Shown in pieces: positions 50,891-59,661 of a DNA stretch of 64,000 nucleotides. Both the position numbers and the translations under genes were made by a program. Positions within the stretch are counted from its first letter, which is position 1. Each line of letters starts with the position of its first letter. Below the pieces are notes generated by a model that was given only the letters and a program-made list of their open reading frames with translations, was not told the origin of the DNA and made no database searches. The stretch spans positions 558,001 through 622,000 of the forward strand of contig NZ_JASNWE010000004.1 of NCBI RefSeq assembly GCF_030283145.1. Reading direction: 5' to 3'. Source of the stretch: Actinomadura xylanilytica. GTDB lineage: Bacteria > Actinomycetota > Actinomycetes > Streptosporangiales > Streptosporangiaceae.

Positions 50891-51800
50891 TCAGCGCCAT
50901 GCACCCGGACGGGTGATCTTCGACGGTGCAGCCGTCTGTCTGGCTCTCATCAGGGGGCACCCCGAAACGATCAGCCGGTTTCCGCTATTGACCTGCGGAA
51001 ACCGGCTGTTCTCGTTCATGCGCCATGTGACATCAGGTGCCACCACGAGACGCCTTATGCCACCGTGCGCGTTCCATTTGTGTTCCAGGCTCCAGCCGCC
51101 GAGAACGTCGTCAATGCGCCCTTCCCAAACGTGGTATTGGCCAGCGATGACCTTGGCGTAGATCTTGAGCAGCACCTCCACGCTGTGGCCGGACCACTCG
51201 GCGACCTGGGTCGGCGGGACGCGGCGTCGAGCCGCAGCGAGACACCGGCGTGCCGCAGGTCGTACGGGCGTCGGGCGAGGTCCGACGCTTCCTCGGCGGG
51301 ACTGAGGGTCAGCGTGCGTGCCCTGTGCCAGGTGCGCCCGTAACCGGACGGGAGCAACACTCCCCCGCGCTCGGTACGGAACAGCCGGCCGTCCGGGGCG
51401 ACGCCGTACCGGTCGATGTGATCACGCAGGATCCGGACGAGTTCCGGCGGGATCGCGAAGGAACCACCGCCGGGTCTACTTCCTCCCACACCTCATCGTC
51501 TTCGGTCGGCTTCCAATCAAGACCATCGATGGGGTTGACGGCGAGACGCTTCCGTTGAACGGCATACTTGAGCACGTTGTAGAGAACGCGACGCCGCCGC
51601 GTGTAGTAGCTCGACGCAGCGGGCGTGTCGTCCAGCTTTCGAGCGCACGCGCCGAGGGCCAGCGTGATGCCCTCGAATTCGGTGAGGTCGGCGAGCGGCA
51701 CAGATGCCTTACGAACCCAATTGAGAGCGGCGGCCACCTCGGCGGGGCGGTCGACCTCCCACCGATTCTTGTTGTACTCCCATCGGCGAAGTGCGCTTGG
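50891..51800 (-). pseudogene. Tyrosine integrase, frameshifted and internally deleted
   Basis: Pieces of one phage-type integrase lie in three frames. The core-binding region (RPAEVAAALNWVRKAS, ALGACARKLDDTPAASSYYTRRR, KRLAVNPIDGLDW) ends near 51,480 at DDEVWEEVDP. Directly after, in another frame, comes SFAIPPELVRILRDHIDRYG with YDLRHAGVSLRL (catalytic HxxR). Near 51,230 the frame changes again to EVLLKIYAKVIAGQ. The roughly 100 residues that normally carry the first catalytic Arg are missing between the first two pieces. It cannot be active. It is a relic of an older element next to tRNA-like sequence CAGGGGGCACC at 50,951. Confidence 0.82.
50951..50961 (+). other. Candidate attachment core (right copy)
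   Basis: CAGGGGGCACC, identical to the tRNA-Arg 3' end at 42,061-42,071 and in the same orientation. It sits 110 bp after the last gene of the putative element. Flanking bases do not match. Confidence 0.35.
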
Positions 51801-51860
51801 TGGCGGTGGCGATCGCCGGGACCGTGGTATTGATGTTCGCGGCCATTTCATGGCTCCCAT

Positions 51861-52895
51861 TCATGGTCACCGGCGGCCATTCACACCGCCGATTTGTTGT
51901 TGTGATGTCGCCACCATTTCTCGATAGGGGATGGATCTCAAGTCCATCACCACACATTTTCGGTTACCCAAACGACTGGAGAGGCTTGCCTCACAAGCCC
52001 CCGGAATGAATATTCCGCCATCACCCATCGAAATGGGCTTTGACTTTTGCCGAGCCGCACCAAATTCGCACACACCGAAACGGGAGGTGGTAAACGCCCA
52101 CGCCACCTCGTGACGTGCCTCCTCATCGCGGGAACCTTCACGGCGATGAGATCCCGCCCACGCCTGACACCCTCACCGAACGTGTCACCCACGGGCTGGC
52201 ATAAAGAATCCGAACTACTGGCGAACACAACACCCGGGGACAGCATCTCGAAGGCAACAGCGGAAGGGTGATCAGGTCCTCAAACGGGCCATCCATGCAC
52301 TAGGTATCCTCCATATAGACGAGTCGGAGTCGCCACGACCGCAAGAAGTGCACTGACCTGCACACCCAATACCCGGGCAGGGGTATCACACTAAGCGTCG
52401 CCCCCAACACCGGGCCACCCATCGGCCATGAGCCGACCTATCCCCCGCATACCCTCGCCCACCCTGTCCGCCGAGCTGAACCAGTCCAGCTCCCCAGAGA
52501 CTCACCAGGTATTTCACTTCACGAGTAATCCCCGAGCGGCCCCGACGCCGGCCAATTGGCCGGGGAGCGAGCTACTGTCAACGTTCACGTGGGAGTGCAC
52601 CACCCGGTACACGCGAACGCGCACCAGATGCGGGACTCCACAGCGCCGAAGCCACCCGATAGCCAGCCAGCTCCTGCCTCGCACCCTGAGACCGCGAGTG
52701 GCCCCGGCCCCCTCAACCCGCGAGGCGCAGAGCTCCGTGGGTTCTGGCGCAATCACTGATCGCTGGGGACCGACAGCGCGCCGTGACGAAGGTGCCGGAT
52801 CACGGGCGGCGCTGGCGGGCGGCGCCGACAGAAGGGGCGGTGCGGTGGGCCGAGACCCCACCGCACCGCACCGCACCGCCTCATGCCGTCGGCCG
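51861..52895. other. Non-coding or decayed stretch right of the integrase relic
   Basis: About 1 kb of mixed composition, with an AT-richer part at 51,890-52,420. It has many short open frames but none with good codon use or ribosome sites. It may hold the lost N terminus of the integrase and other debris. A hairpin at 52,839-52,867 ends the neighbouring gene. Confidence 0.45.
52839..52867 (-). terminator. Terminator of the second NmrA-type gene
   Basis: An 11-bp stem GGTGCGGTGGG/CCCACCGCACC with a 7-base loop, 29 bases past the stop on the minus strand, followed on that strand by a short pyrimidine run. Confidence 0.6.
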
Positions 52896-53753
52896 TCAGG
52901 CGGCCGGGGCCAGTTCGGCGGCGTGGTCGGCCGCCCACTGCGCGAGCGTACGGCCCTTTCTGCCGGTGACCTGCTCGAACGTGGGTGAGACCGCCGGTGG
53001 CTCCTCGGCGTACTCGGCCTGGTAGCCCAGAACGAACTCGGCGATCTCCATCGGGAGCCCGGCCTCGATGTAGGCCCGGCGGGCCTGCCCGTACGTCAGT
53101 CCCTCGAACGCGATCGGGCGGCCGAGCCCGGTGCCGATCGCCTCCGCCTGCTGCCGGTGGGTGAGCGCCTCCGGCCCGGTCAGGTCGTACGCCCGGCCCG
53201 CGTGGCCGTCCCCCAGCAGGGCGATCGTGGCGATCTCGGCGATGTCGGCCTCGTGGATCGGCACGCCGACGCCGTCGGGGTAGGCGTTGCGGACCACGCC
53301 CTCCGTCCGGATGGACTCGCCCCAGAAGTCGAGCTTGTTGACGGCGAACTCGCCGGGCCGCACGTGGGTCCAGGCCACCCCGGACTTCTCGACGACCTGT
53401 TCCACCGCGTGCAGCATCTCGTAGAAGCCGGCCCGCCGGGTCGTGACGCCAGAGCTGGTCAGGGACACGATCCGGGCGACCCCGGCCGCCACGGCGCGGC
53501 TGACGAAGGCTCCCCCGAGGCCGGTCGCGTGCTCTGGATCGAAGATGCCGGGGATGAGGAACACGCCCTGTACCCCGTCGAACGACAGGTCGCCCGGTCG
53601 GTTCAGGTCACCCTGCACGACGTCGACGCCGACGGGCAGCCCGGCGGTCTCCGGGTTGCGGGTGAGCGCCCGGACGGGCCGCCCAGCCGAGAGGAGCCGA
53701 TCGACTACGTGCCTGCCCACGGTGCCGGTCGCTCCGGTCACGAGGATGGTCAT
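52896..53753 (-). CDS. NmrA-like NAD(P)-binding oxidoreductase (paralogue)
   Basis: A 285-residue member of the same family as the gene at 1552-2373. It shares the Rossmann motif GATGTVG, the VRALTRNPETAGLPVGVDVV stretch, a THVRPGEF motif and the TGRKGRTLAQWAADHAAEL end. ATG 53,753 with AGAGG upstream. It lies alone among mobile-element debris. Since the only other copy here is chromosomal, it may be a laterally acquired paralogue. Substrate unknown. Confidence 0.87.
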   Translation of the reverse strand: MTILVTGATGTVGRHVVDRLLSAGRPVRALTRNPETAGLPVGVDVVQGDLNRPGDLSFDGVQGVFLIPGIFDPEHATGLGGAFVSRAVAAGVARIVSLTSSGVTTRRAGFYEMLHAVEQVVEKSGVAWTHVRPGEFAVNKLDFWGESIRTEGVVRNAYPDGVGVPIHEADIAEIATIALLGDGHAGRAYDLTGPEALTHRQQAEAIGTGLGRPIAFEGLTYGQARRAYIEAGLPMEIAEFVLGYQAEYAEEPPAVSPTFEQVTGRKGRTLAQWAADHAAELAPAA

Positions 53754-54167
53754 GGAGAACCTCTTTGTGTGGAAACCAACGATGGGTGCGGGCCCGCTGC
53801 CGAAGACGGTAGGACAGGTCCGGCAGACCTCGCACATGGAACGTTCCCACCTGGGCGTTTTGCGGCCGTTTGATCAGAGGCTCAACCGATGAGAGACACC
53901 GCCTCGTTGTCGATGGGCAGGCCGGAGTCGACCGGCGGGCCGTCGGCGACCACGCCGTACGCAACAACAGCGGGCCGAGACTGACGCGCGGGACACCGAG
54001 CGCCGACCCGGCTGTGACGCGCGGGGCTATCTTGGGCCGGCGCACTTGATGGGGGCCACACAGCTCAGTCGCACGCCCCGTCGGTGTGAATTGCGCCGAT
54101 CCGGTGCCTGACCTGCACGTCCGGCCAGCGGATACAGCAACGGATCCAGTCCCTGCGGGGCGGCATA
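53754..54167. other. Gap before the IS630 element
   Basis: About 410 bp with no credible gene. It holds the promoter region of the NmrA-type gene and an unassigned stretch up to the IS left end. Confidence 0.4.
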
Positions 54168-55382
54168 GCTAGTGCTGTGACCGAACAGGTTCGTAGTTGG
54201 AGCGGTTGGATGGGCGGTGACGTCCGTTCCGATCGCTGGAGGTGTGGTGGCCGAGCCTGTGCGGTGCGCAGACTGACCGACCAAGAAGGGCAGAAGCTGC
54301 AGCAGATCATGCGCCGGGGCAGTACCAGCGCGGTGCGCTATCGCCGGACGATGATGCTGCTGGCGTCCGCCGGCGGAAACCGCGTACCGGTGATCGCCCA
54401 GCTGGTCCAGGCCGACGAGGGCACGGGGCGGGAGGTGATCCACCGGTTCGACGAGATCGGCCTGGCCTGCCTGGACCCTCAGTGCGCGGGAGGCCGTCCT
54501 CGCCTGCTCACCCCCTGACGACGAGGACTTCGTCATCCAGGCGGCCACCACCCGCCCGACCAAACTCGGCCAGCCCTTCACCCGCTGGTCGATCCGCAAA
54601 CCCGCCGCCTACCTGCGGAAAGTACACGGACGCGTCATCCGCATCGGCCGTGAAGCCTTACGATGCCTGCTGCTGCGCCGCCGCATCACCTTCCAGCGCA
54701 CCAAGACATGGAAGGAATCACCCGACCCTGAACGTGACGCCAAGGTCGACCGGATCGAGCAGGTGCTGGAACGCTTCCCGGACCGGGTCTTCGCCTTCGA
54801 CGAGTTCGGGCCGCTGGAGATCCGGCCCACCGCGGGCTCCTGCTGGGCCAAGCAGGGCAACCCCGACCGCCTTCCGGCGACCTACCACCGCACCCATGGC
54901 GTCACCTACTTCCACGGCTGCTACTCCGTGGGCGACGACCGTCTGTGGGGCGTCAACCGGCGCCGCAAGGGCACCGCCATCAGCCTGGCCGCGCTGAAGT
55001 CGATCCGCGCCGCCCGGCCCGACGGCGGCCCCGATCTACATCGGCCTGGACAACCTCTCGCTCATACCGGCGCGGACATCCGCCGCTGGGCGAAGAAGAA
55101 CAAGGTCGAGCTGTGCTTCACCCCGACCTACGCCTCCTGGGCCAACCCGATCGAGGCGCACTTCGGTCCGCTGCGGCAGTTCACCCTGGCCAACTCGCAT
55201 CATCGCAGCCATCCCGCGCAGACCCGTGCCCTGTACCGCTACCTGCGCTGGCGCAACGCCAACGCCCGTCATCCCGACATTCTGGCCGCTCAACGCCGAG
55301 AACGGGCCCGTATCCGCAGCGAGAAGGGCATTCGCTGGGGGGCGGACGCCCGCTCGACAGCGCGGCCTGACAGCACTTTGTG
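54168..55382 (+). mobile_element. IS630-family insertion sequence, degenerate
   Basis: About 1.2 kb holding one transposase in broken frames. Candidate terminal repeats are AGTGCTGTGACC at 54,171-54,182 and, inverted, AGTGCTGTCAGG ending at 55,377. Exact ends and the TA target duplication are uncertain. It lies immediately upstream of the APH-like resistance gene. Confidence 0.65.
54177..55380 (+). pseudogene. IS630-family transposase with three frame disruptions
   Basis: The helix-turn-helix part reads VRRLTDQEGQKLQQIM to RPRLLTP and stops at TGA 54,516. The catalytic part continues one frame later: DDEDFVIQAATTRPTKLG, then FAFDEFGPLEI (first Asp), and NPIEAHFGPLRQF (Glu). The second catalytic Asp motif (IYIGLDNLS) exists at about 55,032-55,058 but only in another frame, between two compensating single-base changes. 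The first switch is at ACC-CCC-TGA, where +1 slippage is conceivable, but the later pair removes an essential residue. The copy is very probably inactive. Confidence 0.8.
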
Positions 55383-55424
55383 CACATCGCCTCCTACTCA
55401 TTGAAGGATCCAGAGGTCACACTC

Positions 55425-56288
55425 GTGAGCATCCGTACGACGCATCGCGCTCTGCTGAGCCGTCTGCTGCCCAACGACAAACCGGACGACCTTGCAGTAC
55501 GTCAGGGGCAATTCCACATCGTGGTCATTGGCTCGGACCGCGTCGTGTGCCTGCCTCGCACCCGGGCAGCGGCCGTCCGGTTGCCCGAGCGGGTGGCCGC
55601 CCTACACGCACTCGCCGGCCTCGACCTCGGCTTCCGCACACCTGAGCCGCTGTTCCAGGGCAGCGCCCACGGCGCCGACGAGGTGCCGTTCCTGGTACTC
55701 AGTCGCATTCCCGGGGAACCGCTGAAGTCCGACACACTCAACGATGCCCAAGTGGTCGACACCGTGGCGGCCCAGTACGCCACACTGCTGTCCGCTCTGG
55801 CCCGCGCCGGCACCGACGAGACGGTACGAGCGGTTCTCCCTCAGGCAGCAGAAAGCCGGTGGCGGCGGTTCGCGGAGAACGTGCGCGCGGAGCTGTTCCA
55901 GCTCATGTCCGACAGCGGGCGTCTACGGGCCGAGCGGGAACTCGCAGCACTCGATAGCCTTCCCCATGTCACTCGAGCAGTGGTGCATGGCGACCTCGGT
56001 GCCGAAAACGTCCTGTGGGAGTGGACGCACGGCCTGCCGCACCTCTCCGGCGTACTCGACTGGGACGATGTCACACTCAGTGACCCGGCCGAGGACCTCG
56101 CAGCCATCGGTGCCAGCTACGGCCGTGAACTCCTGGAACGGGTGCTCGCTCTGGGCAGCTGGTCAAACCACGGGCTCCTCAGCCGCATCGCCGCGATCCG
56201 CGGCACGTTCGCTCTGCAGCAAGCCCTCTACGCCATCCGCGACGGCGACGAAGAAGAACTCGCGGACGGCCTGGCCGACTACCGCTGA
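55425..56288 (+). CDS. Aminoglycoside/macrolide phosphotransferase-like kinase
   Basis: A 287-residue member of the APH (PF01636) family, which phosphorylates small molecules, often antibiotics. Brenner motif HGDLGAENVL at 188-197 (catalytic Asp190), metal-binding DWDD at 212-215. The N-lobe contains VVIGSDRVVCLPRT with no obvious P loop, as usual. GTG 55,425 with AGAGG 8 bases upstream fits. It lies between an IS630 and an AAC(3) gene. The drug specificity cannot be told; macrolide 2'-phosphotransferases and hygromycin- or viomycin-type kinases share the fold. Its codon use is less GC-biased than the core genes. Confidence 0.82.
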   Translation: MSIRTTHRALLSRLLPNDKPDDLAVRQGQFHIVVIGSDRVVCLPRTRAAAVRLPERVAALHALAGLDLGFRTPEPLFQGSAHGADEVPFLVLSRIPGEPLKSDTLNDAQVVDTVAAQYATLLSALARAGTDETVRAVLPQAAESRWRRFAENVRAELFQLMSDSGRLRAERELAALDSLPHVTRAVVHGDLGAENVLWEWTHGLPHLSGVLDWDDVTLSDPAEDLAAIGASYGRELLERVLALGSWSNHGLLSRIAAIRGTFALQQALYAIRDGDEEELADGLADYR

Positions 56289-56385
56289 AGCACACGAGCA
56301 CATCCGCTTCATCGAGCACTTCACATCATCAGCAACCGGGCGAACCTATTCGGTCACAGCACAAGGGCGTGTTTCAGAAAAGCGT

Positions 56386-56414
56386 TTGGCCAGTTGCGGG
56401 GCTGCGCATACCTT
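56386..56414 (+). promoter_or_regulatory. Promoter giving a leaderless AAC(3) transcript
   Basis: TTGGCC (56,386-56,391), a 17-bp spacer and TACCTT (56,409-56,414) place the transcription start about 7 bp on, at the ATG 56,421. No Shine-Dalgarno sequence precedes that ATG. This is the pattern of leaderless actinobacterial genes. Confidence 0.5.
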
Positions 56415-56420
56415 TCGATC

Positions 56421-57284
56421 ATGGATGAGCTAGACCTCCTCAAGCGCTCCGATGGTCCGGTCACCCGCAGCAGGCTCGTCCGCGATCTGGGCGAGTTGGG
56501 CCTGGCCGAGGGCGACATCGTGATGTTCCACACCCGGATGTCGGCGCTGGGGTACATCGCCGGTGGCCCCCAAACGATCATCAATGCGCTGCGGGACACA
56601 GTCGGCGCCGAGGGCACGTTGATGGTCACCTGCGGCTGGAACGACGCCCCGCCCTACGACTTCACCGACTGGCCCGAGGACTGGCAGGCCGTCCTGCGTG
56701 CCGAGCACCCCGCCTACGACCTGCGGTTCAGTGAGGCCGACCACAACAACGGCCGGTTGCCCGAGGCCCTGCGCCGCTGGCCGGGCGCGGTACGCAGTCG
56801 TCACCCCGACGCCAGCTTCGCCGCTCTCGGCCCCGCGGCCCACTTCCTGATGGATGATCACCCGTGGGATGACCCTCACGGTCCCGACAGTCCCCTGGCT
56901 CGTCTGGCCGCCACGGGCGGCCGGGTGCTGTTGCTGGGCGCACCGCTCGACACCCTGACGCTCCTGCACCACGCGGAGGCCCTCGCCAAGGCGCCGGGGA
57001 AGCGGTTCGTCGACTACCAACAGCCCATCACCGTGGACGGCGAGCGCGTCTGGCGGCGCTTCCACGACATCGACTCCGAGAACGGCGCCTTCGACTACAC
57101 CACGGTCGTGCCGCAAGAGCAGGAACCCTTCGCGGTCATCGCCCGCGACATGCTCACTGCCCGGCACGGACGACAAGGACAGGTCGGCACCGGAACGAGC
57201 TACCTCTTCGAGGCGGCCGACGTCGTGAACTTCGGCGTCAACTGGATCGAGAGCAAACTCGCACGATCGGCCAGCCACAGCTAG
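56421..57284 (+). CDS. Aminoglycoside N(3)-acetyltransferase
   Basis: A 287-residue AAC(3) family enzyme, which acetylates the 3-amino group of 2-deoxystreptamine antibiotics with acetyl-CoA. Family landmarks run the full length: GDIVMFHTRMSALGYIAGGPQ, EGTLMVTCGW, RSRHPDASFAALGP, RVLLLGAPLDTLTLLHHAEALA and GTGTSYLFEAADVVNFGVNWIES. No Shine-Dalgarno site, so probably leaderless. It follows an APH-like gene and lies between two IS elements, so resistance by transfer is plausible. Self-protection in an aminoglycoside producer is the alternative, but no biosynthesis genes are in the window. The subtype is not assigned. Confidence 0.9.
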   Translation: MDELDLLKRSDGPVTRSRLVRDLGELGLAEGDIVMFHTRMSALGYIAGGPQTIINALRDTVGAEGTLMVTCGWNDAPPYDFTDWPEDWQAVLRAEHPAYDLRFSEADHNNGRLPEALRRWPGAVRSRHPDASFAALGPAAHFLMDDHPWDDPHGPDSPLARLAATGGRVLLLGAPLDTLTLLHHAEALAKAPGKRFVDYQQPITVDGERVWRRFHDIDSENGAFDYTTVVPQEQEPFAVIARDMLTARHGRQGQVGTGTSYLFEAADVVNFGVNWIESKLARSASHS

Positions 57285-57647
57285 CGCCTTGGGGCATCTG
57301 GTCATAGCCACTCGCTGATCACGGCGATATGCACGGTCGCCTCATAGCTGGTTCTACCGCCGCTCCCACCTCGGCGAAGGCCGGTCACCCGATCGTGACC
57401 ACCAACCCCTGATCAGAACAACGAACAGGCCCCAACTTGGAGTATCCCGCTGGACACTCCGCCCCGCCCTTCAGGCTGATCCCCGGGAACCACTCACTCA
57501 ATGATCAGCCCTGAGGGTCAGACGAAGATCGTTCTCATCGATAACGGCTGTTCCGCTGCTGCTCATGCCCGAGATCGCCGCCAGCCTCGACGGGAACTGC
57601 CGGCCGTGAGCCCGCTTGAACAGCGGCGGTGAATTCCGCCCAGGCCC
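57285..57647. other. Gap between AAC(3) and a secreted protein gene
   Basis: 363 bp without a gene. GGGCATCTGGTCATAGCC at 57,291-57,308 resembles GGGCATCTGGTTATCGCT at 59,679-59,696, just outside the right end of the IS5-type element. The two may be remnants of the same mobile sequence. Confidence 0.45.
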
Positions 57648-58124
57648 CTACTCGGTGATCGAACTGTCGGCGCAGCCGATCTTAATGCCCTTTTTCCAGG
57701 CGCAGCCCGTTAGCCAGACCTTATAGCCATTCCCAATGTTGCCGACGTCGATCTTTTCCATTCTCCCGTAGCTGGCGCGCTTGGTTTTACAGGTGTGGCT
57801 ATAGCATACCCGGAGCGTTACGGATGCGCCGTCGCCGGGGCTATCATAAACATAGAAGAGGTCGCGGTCTTTGTTGCCGACATAGTCGTCGAAGTAGACA
57901 ATTCCGTACGACTTGCCTTTTATGTATATGTCCCCGCCATACTCCATCCCTGGCTCTCGGATAGTGCCGCCGAGCAGAATATTGGAAGGCGTGCTGCTTG
58001 TGTGGGTCGAGGTGAGCGTTGCGTCGGGTGTGATATTTGTCGGCGCGGCGGAGGCTGTAGCGGGGATGAGGGTAACGAGCCCCGTGACAACGGGTGCGGC
58101 GGCAATGAGGCTGCGGGTGCGCAT
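57648..58124 (-). CDS. Small secreted Cys-containing protein
   Basis: A 158-residue protein with a signal peptide ending near residue 26 (TLIPATASA). The mature part has four Cys in two close pairs (VCYSHTC and GCAWKKGIKIGC), suggesting two disulfides, and a Gly/Tyr/Asp-rich middle (GGDIYIKGKSYGIVYFDDYVG). ATG 58,124 has AAGGAG 10 bases upstream. Codon use is markedly less GC-rich than elsewhere, a sign of foreign origin. No family recognised; inhibitor- or toxin-like sizes are possible. Confidence 0.72.
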   Translation of the reverse strand: MRTRSLIAAAPVVTGLVTLIPATASAAPTNITPDATLTSTHTSSTPSNILLGGTIREPGMEYGGDIYIKGKSYGIVYFDDYVGNKDRDLFYVYDSPGDGASVTLRVCYSHTCKTKRASYGRMEKIDVGNIGNGYKVWLTGCAWKKGIKIGCADSSITE

Positions 58125-58250
58125 ACTAGGCACGCTCCTTGGGGTGTTCTAGTGTGAATGCTGACCACTGGGATCTTCGAGGGCGTCTTCGCTGGGCGCC
58201 CCCCTTTCACGCCTGACTTTTCCTTGATAAAGTCCTCACGCACTGGACGC

Positions 58251-58276
58251 TAAGGGCTGTCCCGTAACTGATCTTG
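58251..58276. repeat. Left terminal inverted repeat of the IS5-type element
   Basis: Starts TAAGGGCTGTCCCGTAACTG. It matches the inverse of 59,653-59,678 except at positions 4 and 18. Confidence 0.85.
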
Positions 58277-58377
58277 GGCATTCGGTTACGCACCAGGGTT
58301 CGGCAGGGTTGGGCTCGACGGCATGGGGATCCACCTTGGGGAAATGGGCAGCAGAGCCCCCTTGGTAGGGTGCGCCG

Positions 58378-58806
58378 ATGTCATCGATCAAGCACTTCCA
58401 AGTCACCTTCGACTGCGCGGAACCCGAGCGGCTGGCCCGCTTCTGGTGCGAGGTGCTGGGTTATGTCGTTCCGCCCCCGCCTGAGGGGTTTGCTACTTGG
58501 GACGAGTTCAAGGGTGCGCAGCCTCCTGAGGAGCAGGACGCGTGGTTCGCCTGCGTCGACCCTTCGGGCGTCGGCCCTCGGCTGTACTTCCAGCGCGTCC
58601 CCGAAGGGAAGGCCGCCAAGAACCGGGTGCATCTCGACGTGCGGGTCGGCACCGGACTCGTAGGGAAAGAGCGCCTCGCCGCGCTGGAGGCCGAGTGCGC
58701 ACGGCTGGTCCCGCTCGGGGCGGTACACGTTCAAACGCTGTACGACGGCAATGACTCGTGCATCCCGATGCAGGACATCGAGGGCAACGAGTTCTGTATC
58801 GACTGA
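58378..58806 (+). CDS. VOC family (glyoxalase/bleomycin-resistance fold) protein
   Basis: A 142-residue vicinal-oxygen-chelate fold protein with two beta-alpha-beta-beta-beta modules. First module: FQVTFDCAEPERLARFWCEVLGYVV. Second: NRVHLDVRVGTG, followed later by PMQDIEGNEFCID, the usual VOC end with the metal-ligand Glu. Such proteins bind or alter small molecules, sometimes drugs; this glyoxalase_6-like type is uncharacterised. ATG 58,378 has a weak site (TAGGGTG). It lies inside the inverted repeats of the IS5-type element, convergent with its transposase. Confidence 0.85.
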   Translation: MSSIKHFQVTFDCAEPERLARFWCEVLGYVVPPPPEGFATWDEFKGAQPPEEQDAWFACVDPSGVGPRLYFQRVPEGKAAKNRVHLDVRVGTGLVGKERLAALEAECARLVPLGAVHVQTLYDGNDSCIPMQDIEGNEFCID

Positions 58807-58835
58807 GCATCCTTCGAGCCGGCGAGCCCCCCCAT

Positions 58836-58852
58836 TGGACCTCTCTGGTCCA
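58836..58852. terminator. Hairpin between the VOC and transposase genes
   Basis: TGGACC-TCTCT-GGTCCA, a 6-bp stem in the 60-bp gap between converging genes. It may act in both directions. Confidence 0.5.
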
Positions 58853-58866
58853 GTGAGGGGCGGGAG

Positions 58867-59661
58867 TTACCCCGTGAGGGCGAGGTTGTGCAGCCGGGCG
58901 ATGCCGAGCATGGCGGTGTGGACGCCATCGCCCTTCAGGCGGCAGTCACGAAGGATCTTCCAGGTCTTCATCCGGGCAAAGACGTGCTCGACGCGGGCGC
59001 GAACCTGCTTGTGGGACTTGTTGTGGGCCTGTTTCCAGTCGGGTAGATCCTCATCTTTGCGGCGGCGGTGCGGCATCACGAGCCCGGTACCCGGGTAGCC
59101 GCCGTCAGCGATGGTCATCGTGTTGCCGACGGCAGCTTTCGCACCGGACTCCGCCCAGGCCCGGCAGTCGTTGCGATTGCCCGGCAGCGGCTGTCCGACC
59201 ACCACGACCTGGCGGGTGTCGGCGTCGATGACCACCTGATGGTTGGTGGAATAGCGATAGTTCTTCGACTGCTCGGCGACGTTGTGATCCCGGGTGGGCA
59301 CCAGGGTGCCGTCCACAATCAGCACCGCATCCTTGGCGAACCGCTGGCGGGGATGCAGCGCAAGCCTCGGGCCGAAGTCGGCGATCACCCGGTCCGCGGC
59401 CGACTTCGACACCCCGAATAGTGGGGCCAGTTGCCGCATCGTCAAGTTCGTCCGCCAGTACGCGGCGACCAGCAGCACCCGGTCCTCCAACGACAGCTTC
59501 CACGGCCGCCCCCGGCCCGGGGAGTCGGCATCTTCACGGCGCAGCGCGGTCACCAACTTGCCGAAGGCGCGCGGGCTCAGCCCTGTAACGGGGCTATCCA
59601 GAACGGCTCGGACGCCGTGATCACACCTGACACGGGCAAGATCATTGCAGAGCAAGATCAC
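58867..59661 (-). CDS. IS5-family DDE transposase
   Basis: A 264-residue transposase. The N-terminal helix-turn-helix region has LSLEDRVLLVAAYWRTNLTMRQLAPLFGVSKSAADR. DDE residues are visible in VLIVDGTLVP (first Asp), MTIADGGYPG (second Asp) and ARVEHVFARMKTWKIL (Glu). The length is complete and the frame intact, so it may be active. The start is GTG 59,661, inside the right terminal repeat; this places the promoter in or outside the element end. Confidence 0.9.
   Translation of the reverse strand: MILLCNDLARVRCDHGVRAVLDSPVTGLSPRAFGKLVTALRREDADSPGRGRPWKLSLEDRVLLVAAYWRTNLTMRQLAPLFGVSKSAADRVIADFGPRLALHPRQRFAKDAVLIVDGTLVPTRDHNVAEQSKNYRYSTNHQVVIDADTRQVVVVGQPLPGNRNDCRAWAESGAKAAVGNTMTIADGGYPGTGLVMPHRRRKDEDLPDWKQAHNKSHKQVRARVEHVFARMKTWKILRDCRLKGDGVHTAMLGIARLHNLALTG

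Noticed and set aside
52428..52988. Plus-strand open frame of 186 codons
   Set aside because: It overlaps the NmrA-type gene antisense at its end, has no ribosome site, and its Ser/Thr/Arg/Pro composition looks non-coding.
54027..54599. Minus-strand frame over the IS630 left end
   Set aside because: Antisense to the transposase; no domain character.
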